Of a stretch of DNA of 6,722 nucleotides, positions 1-6,265 are shown piece by piece. The DNA comes from Candidatus Bathyarchaeota archaeon (GTDB taxonomy: Archaea > Thermoproteota > Bathyarchaeia > Bathyarchaeales > Bathycorpusculaceae): positions 1 to 6,722 of the forward strand of contig DAOVMU010000083.1 of assembly GCA_030630585.1 (NCBI GenBank), written 5' to 3'. Within the stretch, counting starts at the first letter, position 1. Each line of letters starts with the position of its first letter. A model generated the notes under the pieces. It made no database searches and was not told where the DNA came from. It saw only the letters and a list, made by a program, of their open reading frames with translations. The position numbers and the translations under genes were made by a program.

Positions 1-234
1 ACATACATGTTTTGGTCATTAATGGGGGCAGTGGTGGGTTCTATGGCCCCAGAAGTCTCAAGGGGACGATGGATGTCTGTTTCACAAACAACGTGCATGC
101 TTGCAACGATTCTTGCCCCATACCTTGGAGGCATGTTATACCAAGCTTCACCGTACACCCCTTTCATAGTCGCAGTTGCAGCAACTCCGCTGCTGTCCAT
201 TCTAGCCTTGTCGAAACTACTAAAGGAAGACTAG
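1..234 (+). CDS. MFS transporter, C-terminal end (5' truncated by window)
   Basis: Only the last 77 codons are present; the frame is open from base 1 (codons ACA TAC before the Met at 7) and stops at TAG 232-234. The peptide has a hydrophobic stretch, then a loop with the motif APEVSRGRWMS, then two more hydrophobic helices separated by a short GGMLYQASPY loop, ending in a short charged tail (KLLKED). A P-x-x-x-RGR loop between late helices, a G-rich helix end and a terminal TM helix are typical of the last three helices (TM10-12) of major facilitator superfamily permeases, which move small solutes across the cytoplasmic membrane by ion coupling or facilitated diffusion. The substrate cannot be inferred. 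The gene is separated from the next one by about 270 noncoding bases and is probably a different transcription unit. The family call is fairly secure; a related polytopic transporter family is the alternative. Confidence 0.72.
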   Translation, partial: TYMFWSLMGAVVGSMAPEVSRGRWMSVSQTTCMLATILAPYLGGMLYQASPYTPFIVAVAATPLLSILALSKLLKED

Positions 235-250
235 GTAAACGTCCGCAAAC

Positions 251-264
251 TGTTTATTTATTTT
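251..264 (+). terminator. T-rich tract, likely archaeal terminator of the transporter gene
   Basis: Sixteen bases after the transporter stop codon the sequence becomes T-rich (TGTTTATTTATTTT). Archaeal RNA polymerase commonly terminates at U-rich stretches on the coding strand without needing a hairpin, and none is evident here. This is the only T-run of note before the next gene. The assignment rests on position and composition alone. Confidence 0.4.
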
Positions 265-360
265 CTGAGGCTTTCATAATTCATAGGCTCATCATCATAG
301 GATACAGAATATTGGCTATCTACTTGACGACATTGCATGCATGCTTATTCAGTATGGACT

Positions 361-393
361 ACCCCCTCCGGTATAGGGGGGCTATAGGGGGGT
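361..393. repeat. C-run/G-run element with tandem TATAGGGGGG repeat
   Basis: A run of five C (362-366) is followed by two exact copies of the decamer TATAGGGGGG at 372-381 and 383-392, one base apart. Bases 361-366 (ACCCCC) are complementary to 388-393 (GGGGGT), and the C-run can alternatively pair with the nearer G-run (376-381), so two mutually exclusive hairpins are possible in RNA or single-stranded DNA. The element lies in otherwise AT- or AC-rich DNA, about 65 bases before the TATA-like box of the zinc-ribbon gene. Its function is unknown. It could be a member of a dispersed intergenic repeat family, a protein-binding site or a structured element. Confidence 0.6.
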
Positions 394-457
394 CTAATAA
401 GAGAGAGACACGCCCAAACAACACAACAAACACAAAACCATACAGAAAACACAGCAC

Positions 458-464
458 ATATAAA
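458..464 (+). promoter_or_regulatory. TATA-like box for the zinc-ribbon gene
   Basis: ATATAAA lies 41 bases upstream of the GTG start at 505. Archaeal TATA boxes sit about 25 bases before the transcription start, which would place the start near 485-490 and leave a leader of roughly 15-20 bases, just enough to include the GAGGA ribosome binding site at 493-497. A second AT-rich patch (ATTATAT, 474-480) is too close to the start codon to serve as the TATA box of a leadered transcript. Confidence 0.5.
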
Positions 465-492
465 CAACCACGCATTATATCGAACATTCCAC

Positions 493-497
493 GAGGA
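493..497 (+). promoter_or_regulatory. Ribosome binding site deciding the GTG start at 505
   Basis: GAGGA is followed by seven bases and then GTG at 505. No comparable motif precedes the in-frame ATG at 529 at a suitable distance, so this site favours the upstream GTG and a 61-residue product. Confidence 0.55.
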
Positions 498-504
498 ACC
501 AACC

Positions 505-690
505 GTGACAGAACAAACAACAACCACCATGCCCACATGCACATCATGCCACAGAATCATAGCCCCAACAACAGAAGCAACAAAATTCCCATGCCCAAAC
601 TGCGGAGAAATAATCATATGGCGCTGCTCAAAATGCCGAAAATTCGGAAGACCATACCGCTGCCCAAAATGCGGATTCACGGGACCTTAG
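505..690 (+). CDS. Small double zinc-ribbon protein, COG2888 / HVO_2753 family
   Basis: The product is 61 residues with eight cysteines arranged as four CxxC pairs (C12/C15, C30/C33, C41/C44, C53/C56), three of them in CPxCG or CSKC knuckles, and it ends in CGFTGP. This layout and ending match the archaeal family annotated as a predicted Zn-ribbon RNA-binding protein with a role in translation. The Haloferax member HVO_2753 is known to bind zinc and to affect swarming and biofilm formation. Two zinc ions are expected. The GTG start is chosen because of the GAGGA site seven bases upstream; an ATG at 529 would give 53 residues and keep all cysteines. In many archaea the gene sits beside the gene for elongation factor 1-beta; here no such gene follows in the window. 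Codon use is extreme: 56 of 61 sense codons end in A or C and only the last ends in T, unlike the neighbouring genes. Family assignment is confident; molecular function is not established. Confidence 0.88.
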   Translation: MTEQTTTTMPTCTSCHRIIAPTTEATKFPCPNCGEIIIWRCSKCRKFGRPYRCPKCGFTGP

Positions 691-768
691 GAGAAAATTC
701 CTTTAGGCATTTGTTGCAGGCACCCCTGTGCATACATTAGATAAACTGCGCTTTGACTAGTGAGATAA

Positions 769-776
769 TTTTAAAT
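769..776 (+). promoter_or_regulatory. TATA-like box at the head of the MoxR/transglutaminase operon
   Basis: TTTTAAAT lies 39 bases before the ATG at 816 and closely resembles the archaeal TATA consensus, with a purine-rich stretch (GAGATAA) just upstream where the TFB recognition element would be. The expected transcription start is near 797-802. As no other convincing promoter appears before 6722 and the following genes overlap or abut, this site probably drives the whole operon. Confidence 0.5.
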
Positions 777-815
777 GGTCTCTATCCTCTGTTTTCATTA
801 GAGGCTTTATAATAG

Positions 816-1340
816 ATGAATTTGCTAAATGCAAAGAACTGGATTTCAGTTTACAGCATGCAGCTCCGTAAAGCCGTTGAAAACAAGATGTTTCCACACT
901 TTCTAGCTACATGTCAATGGGCATCACTGGTCATAACCCTAGCTTTCAACCTGAATACGTCGGTTGCCGTGACTGGAGCAATAGCAAACGGTGGACTCAA
1001 AGTAATCATGCTTTTCCATGTTTGGATGCTTTTGTTTGCAGCTGTTTTGTGCCTGATATTTTATAGAATAAGAAAAGAAGGAATTGCAGAGAGAAGCATT
1101 ATCGGCATATCAATGATAACAATCTTGTTTTCAATTGTAAATATTTCTCTCCATTTCGTTAACGATTTCGTTTTGTTAATGAAAGCCACAGAAGTGGTTA
1201 CGTGGTGTTTGTACAATACTATGTTTTCCGTGAGTATTTACAAAATCTCAACTGTGTTTCTATTACCAGTTCTAATGAGACCTAAGAAAATTGAGAAGGA
1301 AACACTTCGCACCAACAAGAAATCATGGGCACAGGGTTAA
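816..1340 (+). CDS. Uncharacterised four-TM membrane protein, first gene of the operon
   Basis: I do not recognise a named family. The 174-residue product has a short amphipathic N-terminus with several lysines and an arginine, then four hydrophobic segments at about 29-49, 61-83, 94-114 and 127-153, then a basic tail (RPKKIEKE and on) of about 20 residues that should lie in the cytoplasm. No catalytic or metal-binding motif is visible. The ATG at 816 is supported by GAGG at 801-804 (eleven bases upstream, slightly long) and by the TATA-like box at 769-776. Its 3' end overlaps the longest reading of the transglutaminase gene by 16 bases, or lies two bases from that gene's second possible start at 1343, so the two are very likely cotranscribed. 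Its position suggests a membrane partner of the transglutaminase protein, but that is inference from context only. Confidence 0.75.
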   Translation: MNLLNAKNWISVYSMQLRKAVENKMFPHFLATCQWASLVITLAFNLNTSVAVTGAIANGGLKVIMLFHVWMLLFAAVLCLIFYRIRKEGIAERSIIGISMITILFSIVNISLHFVNDFVLLMKATEVVTWCLYNTMFSVSIYKISTVFLLPVLMRPKKIEKETLRTNKKSWAQG

Positions 1341-4300
1341 AAATGCGAAGAGCATCATCAGTACTGATTCTACTGATTCTACTTGTTTCCCTATTCCTTC
1401 TTTCCGTACTTTCTAACGTCCTAACGGGATACCCTGAATCTGCACGTCTACCAGAGACTGAGAAGGAACGGACAGGAAGAGAGACAGAAAAAGAACCATC
1501 CGTCCTCTTGTTTAAGGTTTCACCAGCTACCCCCCAACTATATTGGAGGGTTTGGAGCGCCGACTATTACACAGGGCGAAATTGGCTTAGAACAACGGAT
1601 GAGAAAGTTCTAGAAGAGTTACCTCAGATTCAAGACACCAATGCAACCAGAGTCTTCACCGTAGAAATCAACAGTAGTCAACGAGAAATTTTTCTTCCAT
1701 TAGCTTCAGCTAATTCGACCTCAGCAAACATATCTTTGGAGCAAACTGAGAATTTGGAGTTCTTCACGGATACTATTGGGAACGTCTATAAGGTTATAGA
1801 ACATGGGGAAGCGGCAGAAGAACCGTTGGTTTATGAGGTTTCATGGCGTGACACTGAAGTAGACGACAGATTTATTTCGCTCAATAACATTCCAGAAGAG
1901 ATCATAGACAAATATCTACAATTGCCAAACATACCCCTTGAAATTCGGAAATTAGCTAGAGACCTAGAAGACTCATCCTATAGTGTCCTTGATCAAATTC
2001 TTGCTGACGTTCAATTTTTACGAATCAATTTTGTATATGACGACCAACGTTCGAAGTATCTGTACGAACGCATCACACAAGGTTCCGATATTTCTTCTTA
2101 CATAGAAAAGAGAAGAGGCGTTTGCATAGACGCGGCAACTGCGCTTGCTATCATCTTAAGAATACAAAGAATACCCGCAAGGATAAGTATTGGATATAAG
2201 CCGAAAGGAATGGAAGACGGCAAACTCTTATACTATACAACTGGAGCACATTCCGTAACAGAAGCCTATCTCCCCCCTTATGGTTGGATTCAATTTGATG
2301 CGACACCACCACTCGAAGAAAATCCCCTTGTAAAAGTGTCGCCTTTCAAAAAAGAATCCTCCCCTGGAAGCAAACTCTTCTATCAACTCGCAATCACAAA
2401 TAGGCGCAACTTAACGGACAACTTCAAGATATTCGTGGACAGTAAGCAAAAATGGAACATTGAAGCTGCCCCCAAAAAACTAAGGGTCAAACCTATTCAA
2501 ACCGTCGATGCCTTGCTCGAAGTTACCATACCGGATGATGTAAAAATTGGCGAAAAAGACGTGGTAACCGTAACTGTAGCTTCCCTGAAGAACCCACAGG
2601 TTGCATTTTCCATCTTGGTCATCACACAAGTCGAGAACGTTCTTCATACCTCCACAACAACAACGCTTAGAAATACAGATGAGGTTGCCACTCGAGGGGA
2701 CACTTTCTGGATAAACGGAACAGTTCTTACATCCAGCGAAGAACAAGTCGATAACATGACCATTTTTATTTTCCTGACAAAAACCAGAAAAGCTGAAGGC
2801 ATAATCATTGGAAAAGGATATTCCAAACAAGGGGATTTTCACATTGAAAGTACGGTACCGTATTTTGTGGAAATCGGAGACTACAAAGTGATTTGCATTT
2901 CTTTGGGAACAGCAGAATGCGCTCCATCCAACAGTGATTTTGTCATAAGAGCGCGTGCAACAACAAGAATAGAACTTGGCCCTGAAGAAGAATTCCTGTT
3001 AGGGTATGGAGCAATCCATGGCCAACTATTATGGGATAATGGAACAGGCTTTGCAGAAGCGCCCATTTCGCTTAAGACAACTTTTTTGACTACGTCATCA
3101 GAGGTTTGGGAATCGCAGAACCTAACATTCAGCGACGGTTCCTTTAGAATAGAGACCACGTTTGAGAACCCAGGGGTATATGAAGTGGAAGCGGTGTTTT
3201 CTGGAAATGAATATGTTTTGGGGAGTAATGCAACATGTGTCGTAGAATTGAAACGTGGGCTACCTACAATCCAGATTTTCGGTGAAGACATCGCTGTAAG
3301 GGGCGAAGTTTTCAACATCACCGGAACGATTCAATATGAAGACATAAGAGTATGGGGAGAACCAGTAACCATAGTTTATGGTAATCAATTGCTGGCGACT
3401 GTTGAAACCAGAGACAACGGCTCCTATACATGGTCTTTCCCTGTGGACTCCGAAGAAACACTTGGACCACACTACTTCACAGTAGCCCTTAAGAAAGGCG
3501 ATATATCCGCAGTTCACAAAGTTGTAGTAAAATCAAGAGCCACATTAAATACAAAGGTTTCCGATGTAGCCGGAGGAATGTTTGTCTTATTCTCAGCATC
3601 CCTTTCTGATGACCATGATCAACCTATCCAAGGAGCAAAAGTTGTCATCGATGATTACGGCTTATCATGGAAAACCGATAATAACGGAAACTTAACATTC
3701 CTTCTGGATAACGTCAAGCTTTGGCCAGAAAACCCAGTGCTAACTGCAAGGTTTGAAGGCTCAGAGAAATACTTACCTGTCACGACTAAGAAACAAGTTC
3801 TTCTTCAACCAGAGATTAGCCTACCTTTCCTCATACCTTTAATTTCCCCAACTTTAGTCATCCTGACTTTCATGTACGCCAAGCATCATATAAGAAAGCG
3901 TCAAACGTCTCGACAAATCAGTGACATGAAAGTTGTAAAAGAGAGAGCAATTGTAGAGGAAGAACACATAATCGGGCCACAAAAAATGCAACCGCTTACG
4001 ATTGCTCTCCCTGACATAAAAGCCCAGTTTCCCAATGTCTGGGGCGTCGGGGACAAGTTACGTATAGAAGTTGCCCTCGATAGGAGTCTTCTAGAGGAAA
4101 TAGAGAAGAAGAAGGTTGAGGTTTCGATTGACGAAAAGAACGTTGCTTTTGTCAGACTTTCTCGACAAGGACGCACTGAACTTTCTCATGTGTTCGTTAA
4201 GAAGGGTGAACACAAGATGCGAGCGATCCTACGGAGAACATCTGGGCGTCGACCATGGAAAGCAGAAATAGAACTTCGCGTTGTTGACTACGGAGAGGAA

Positions 4301-4552
4301 ATCATCAGGCTTTACAATGAATTCCTAGGAAAGCTGGGCAATTATGGTATCTATGCACGAAATGAAATGACAGCACGGGAAATACAGAGTCTCATTTTGA
4401 GGACAGACGACTTTGACCCAGAAGCTCTTCACAAAGTGACGACCTGCTTCGAAAAAGCTGAGTATAGCAACCATTTGACAACCAGAAAAGACTACGAAAT
4501 CATGTATCTATCATTAAAGGAGCTGGACATCAATGTTGAGCAAACGGAGTAA
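1325..4552 (+). CDS. Membrane-anchored transglutaminase-like protein with Ig-like modules and DUF4129-like tail
   Basis: A 1075-residue protein, numbered from the ATG at 1325. A second ATG at 1343 (M7, then RRASS), just after AGGGT, is at least as likely. Order: N-terminal TM anchor (13-33); a TgpA-like segment with LYWRVWSADYYTGRNW (about 70-90); a transglutaminase core with candidate triad C267 (RRGVCIDA), H309 (GAHSVTEAY) and D325 (FDATPP), plus IPARISIGY; a NEW3-like beta domain (335-440); about four more Ig-like modules (441-830), each marked by GxVFNITGT- or GxFxIETT-like strands; a TM helix (833-852) followed by HHIRKRQ; a cytoplasmic beta-rich region (890-985); and a DUF4129-like helical end beginning DYGEEIIRLYNEF (about 988-1072). 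All thirteen N-x-S/T sequons fall between the TM helices and none in the tail, which supports an outside location. The usual HAW at the catalytic His is HSV. The likely role is cysteine-protease- or transglutaminase-like action on surface polymers; the substrate is unknown. Confidence 0.87.
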   Translation: MGTGLKMRRASSVLILLILLVSLFLLSVLSNVLTGYPESARLPETEKERTGRETEKEPSVLLFKVSPATPQLYWRVWSADYYTGRNWLRTTDEKVLEELPQIQDTNATRVFTVEINSSQREIFLPLASANSTSANISLEQTENLEFFTDTIGNVYKVIEHGEAAEEPLVYEVSWRDTEVDDRFISLNNIPEEIIDKYLQLPNIPLEIRKLARDLEDSSYSVLDQILADVQFLRINFVYDDQRSKYLYERITQGSDISSYIEKRRGVCIDAATALAIILRIQRIPARISIGYKPKGMEDGKLLYYTTGAHSVTEAYLPPYGWIQFDATPPLEENPLVKVSPFKKESSPGSKLFYQLAITNRRNLTDNFKIFVDSKQKWNIEAAPKKLRVKPIQTVDALLEVTIPDDVKIGEKDVVTVTVASLKNPQVAFSILVITQVENVLHTSTTTTLRNTDEVATRGDTFWINGTVLTSSEEQVDNMTIFIFLTKTRKAEGIIIGKGYSKQGDFHIESTVPYFVEIGDYKVICISLGTAECAPSNSDFVIRARATTRIELGPEEEFLLGYGAIHGQLLWDNGTGFAEAPISLKTTFLTTSSEVWESQNLTFSDGSFRIETTFENPGVYEVEAVFSGNEYVLGSNATCVVELKRGLPTIQIFGEDIAVRGEVFNITGTIQYEDIRVWGEPVTIVYGNQLLATVETRDNGSYTWSFPVDSEETLGPHYFTVALKKGDISAVHKVVVKSRATLNTKVSDVAGGMFVLFSASLSDDHDQPIQGAKVVIDDYGLSWKTDNNGNLTFLLDNVKLWPENPVLTARFEGSEKYLPVTTKKQVLLQPEISLPFLIPLISPTLVILTFMYAKHHIRKRQTSRQISDMKVVKERAIVEEEHIIGPQKMQPLTIALPDIKAQFPNVWGVGDKLRIEVALDRSLLEEIEKKKVEVSIDEKNVAFVRLSRQGRTELSHVFVKKGEHKMRAILRRTSGRRPWKAEIELRVVDYGEEIIRLYNEFLGKLGNYGIYARNEMTAREIQSLILRTDDFDPEALHKVTTCFEKAEYSNHLTTRKDYEIMYLSLKELDINVEQTE
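4516..4522 (+). promoter_or_regulatory. Ribosome binding site inside the transglutaminase gene for the next gene
   Basis: AAAGGAG lies ten bases before the ATG at 4533, within the last codons of the transglutaminase gene. It supports that ATG and hence a 20-base overlap between the two genes. Confidence 0.5.
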
Positions 4553-5282
4553 ACTTTTGGTTTTGGCATTCTCAGTTCTTTTCCTCATTATTCTTAAACA
4601 TGTAATCGACCACAGCGTGGAAGCTCTCCATCAAGTTCTCCAACTAATCGCCTACGCGTCTCTACCTATTGCAGGCGGGTTGATTGCACTTAGCTCATGT
4701 TCCCTCCTTGGAACCTTCACGGAAGTGGAAAACTCGGCAACATGGCATGTACTAAGATGGGTTTCAGAAGACCCAGCAAGAAATTTCTTCATAGGGTTTT
4801 TCATAACAGCCTACTTGAATCTTATTAGGCCGCCTTTAACTGCCAATCTGCCTTTTCTTCCATACATAGAATGGGTTATGATAGCATTAGCAGTTTATGT
4901 AGTGTACGACATGACGAGACTCTCTACAAAAGAATTCTATGTCGGCTCTGAAAGCCTAGATTGGAAAAGGCATGTGCAAGAGGTGAGGCGTGAGACTGGA
5001 CGTGACTTAGTACGCTTGACGTCCGTTATGGAACGGTTCGTTGACCATGGAGTGAAAGAGCCATTGCTGGTTTACTTGGCGTTACACCTGCAAAGGTTAG
5101 GAGCGACTGAAGAAAGAATCCTCAAGACATTAAGCTCACTAACAGATTATCAGAAAAATGCAGGAAGATACAAATTGTTTTTCTTGGTTTTTCCTTGGAC
5201 AAAAAGGAAATTCGCCATGAGGAACAAGGAAACTAGAGAGGTTCTATTAAACAATCTCCTTGAGAAAATTGATAGGTTGTGA
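4533..5282 (+). CDS. Uncharacterised four-TM protein with a helical cytoplasmic domain
   Basis: I do not recognise a named family. The 249-residue product begins with a basic MLSKRSK segment followed by a TM helix (8-25). Three further hydrophobic segments are at about 36-60, 84-100 and 108-128. Residues 129-249 are soluble and predicted helical, with many charged residues (for example EVRRETGRDLVR near 152-163) and a basic patch KRKFAMRNKETR near 220. With an even number of TM helices and a basic N-terminus, both ends should be cytoplasmic, where the tail could contact the MoxR ATPase encoded next. The start at 4533 overlaps the transglutaminase gene by 20 bases and has AAAGGAG ten bases upstream. 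The stop TGA overlaps the GTG of the MoxR gene (GTGA, 5279-5282). Such packing implies translational coupling. The link to the MoxR system is inferred from position; no enzymatic motif is visible. Confidence 0.78.
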   Translation: MLSKRSKLLVLAFSVLFLIILKHVIDHSVEALHQVLQLIAYASLPIAGGLIALSSCSLLGTFTEVENSATWHVLRWVSEDPARNFFIGFFITAYLNLIRPPLTANLPFLPYIEWVMIALAVYVVYDMTRLSTKEFYVGSESLDWKRHVQEVRRETGRDLVRLTSVMERFVDHGVKEPLLVYLALHLQRLGATEERILKTLSSLTDYQKNAGRYKLFFLVFPWTKRKFAMRNKETREVLLNNLLEKIDRL

Positions 5283-6259
5283 TCAGAATGAATTTGGAAA
5301 AAGCAAGAGCTGCCTGTGATACCATAGTGGGACAGATACGTAGCCTGTACGTTGGAGATGAGCTACTAATCAAAAAGCTACTCGCGGCAACACTGGCCAA
5401 TGGACACGTTCTATTTGAAGACAATCCCGGACTCGGTAAGACATTGTTAGCAAAAACGCTGGCTTTTTCAATTGACTGCAACTTTTCTCGAGTTCAATGC
5501 ACTCCGGATCTCTTGCCAGCAGATATCCTTGGAACCAAAGTCTGGAGACCAAAAGACGGATCTTTCGAGTTGTTCAAAGGTCCAGTTTTCACCAATGTAT
5601 TGCTAATAGACGAGATAAATAGGTCGCCGCCCAAGACACAATCTGCTGTTTTGGAGGTTATGGAAGAGAGACAAGTAACCATTGAAGGGGAAACCTACAG
5701 GTGCGAAGAACCGTTCTTTGTATTGGCAACGCAGAATCCGATAGAGTATGAGGGCACATACCCTCTACCTGAAGCCCAAATAGATCGCTTTATGATGAAA
5801 CTTTCCACTGGATACCCAAGAACTCTAGACGAAGAGAAGCTCATTGTCAAAAGACGCATAAAATGGAAGAAAGACGACCCAACAAGGGATTTGAAGCCAG
5901 TTATATCCGCAGAAGATTTCAGTTCTTTGCAAAGAGCAGTGGAAAATGACGTTTACATAGATGAAGTTGTTATCAAATACATAGCAGAAATTGTCAGAAA
6001 GACAAGAGAACATCCACAAGTAGAAGTAGGATCAAGCCCGAGGGGAAGCCTTGCGCTACTTAAGGCTTCTAGAGCCATAGCACTTGTAGGAGGAAGAGAC
6101 TTCGTCACGCCTGATGACATCAAGACTCTCGCCGTTGATGCCCTTGCCCACAGACTGATACTAAAAGTAGAGGACGTAATGAAACGAGTAGACGAACGGA
6201 AAATAGTCAAAGAAGCCCTCGACACAGTAAGTGTGCCAAAGGATTACCATCCAAGGTGA
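5279..6259 (+). CDS. MoxR-family AAA+ ATPase
   Basis: The 326-residue product has the usual MoxR length and all core AAA+ motifs: Walker A EDNPGLGKT (47-55, catalytic K54), Walker B LLIDEINR (D111, E112) followed by the family signature SPPKTQSAVLEVMEERQV, sensor 1 in LATQNP (N153), the GTYPLPEAQIDRF motif with the arginine finger candidate R170, and sensor 2 in SSPRGS (R255) within a C-terminal helical lid (about 235-305). MoxR ATPases form hexameric rings and are thought to act as chaperones that remodel or activate partners, typically DUF58 or VWA proteins encoded next door; a DUF58 gene follows here. The start could be GTG 5279, giving a GTGA overlap with the previous gene, or ATG 5288, for which GTGAT (5279-5283) would serve as the ribosome binding site. 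The longer reading is listed; the shorter one (323 residues) is equally plausible. No motif residue is missing, so the enzyme should be active. Confidence 0.96.
   Translation: MIRMNLEKARAACDTIVGQIRSLYVGDELLIKKLLAATLANGHVLFEDNPGLGKTLLAKTLAFSIDCNFSRVQCTPDLLPADILGTKVWRPKDGSFELFKGPVFTNVLLIDEINRSPPKTQSAVLEVMEERQVTIEGETYRCEEPFFVLATQNPIEYEGTYPLPEAQIDRFMMKLSTGYPRTLDEEKLIVKRRIKWKKDDPTRDLKPVISAEDFSSLQRAVENDVYIDEVVIKYIAEIVRKTREHPQVEVGSSPRGSLALLKASRAIALVGGRDFVTPDDIKTLAVDALAHRLILKVEDVMKRVDERKIVKEALDTVSVPKDYHPR
6254..6259 (+). promoter_or_regulatory. Ribosome binding site overlapping the MoxR stop and deciding the TTG start
   Basis: AGGTGA is an excellent match to the archaeal anti-Shine-Dalgarno complement. 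Its TGA is the MoxR stop codon. It lies six bases before TTG 6266, the best placed start for the DUF58 frame. Confidence 0.65.
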
Positions 6260-6265
6260 GACTTC

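Noticed and set aside
355..400. CRISPR repeat or four-tract G-quadruplex.
   Set aside because: Only two repeat copies with a one-base gap exist, with no spacers, and just two long G-tracts are present, too few for a standard intramolecular quadruplex.
345..680. Minus-strand open frames opposite the zinc-ribbon gene with Val- and Cys-rich hydrophobic translations.
   Set aside because: They are the complement of the A/C-skewed region, which yields GTT/GTG/TTT-rich codons; no start signal or family resemblance is visible.
689..731. Possible hairpin terminator after the zinc-ribbon gene (AGGA...TCCT at 689-702 and CAGG...CCTG at 717-728).
   Set aside because: Both stems are only four base pairs and no T-run follows, so neither is convincing.
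12..740. A 242-codon open frame spanning the transporter end, the intergenic region and the zinc-ribbon gene.
   Set aside because: The product is low-complexity, rich in His, Asn, Arg and Pro, and it crosses two well-supported genes in other frames. It stays open because the A/C-rich DNA has few stop codons.
2480..4176. Several minus-strand open frames of 60-146 codons inside the transglutaminase gene.
   Set aside because: They lie entirely within a strongly supported coding region and show no recognisable domain or upstream signals.
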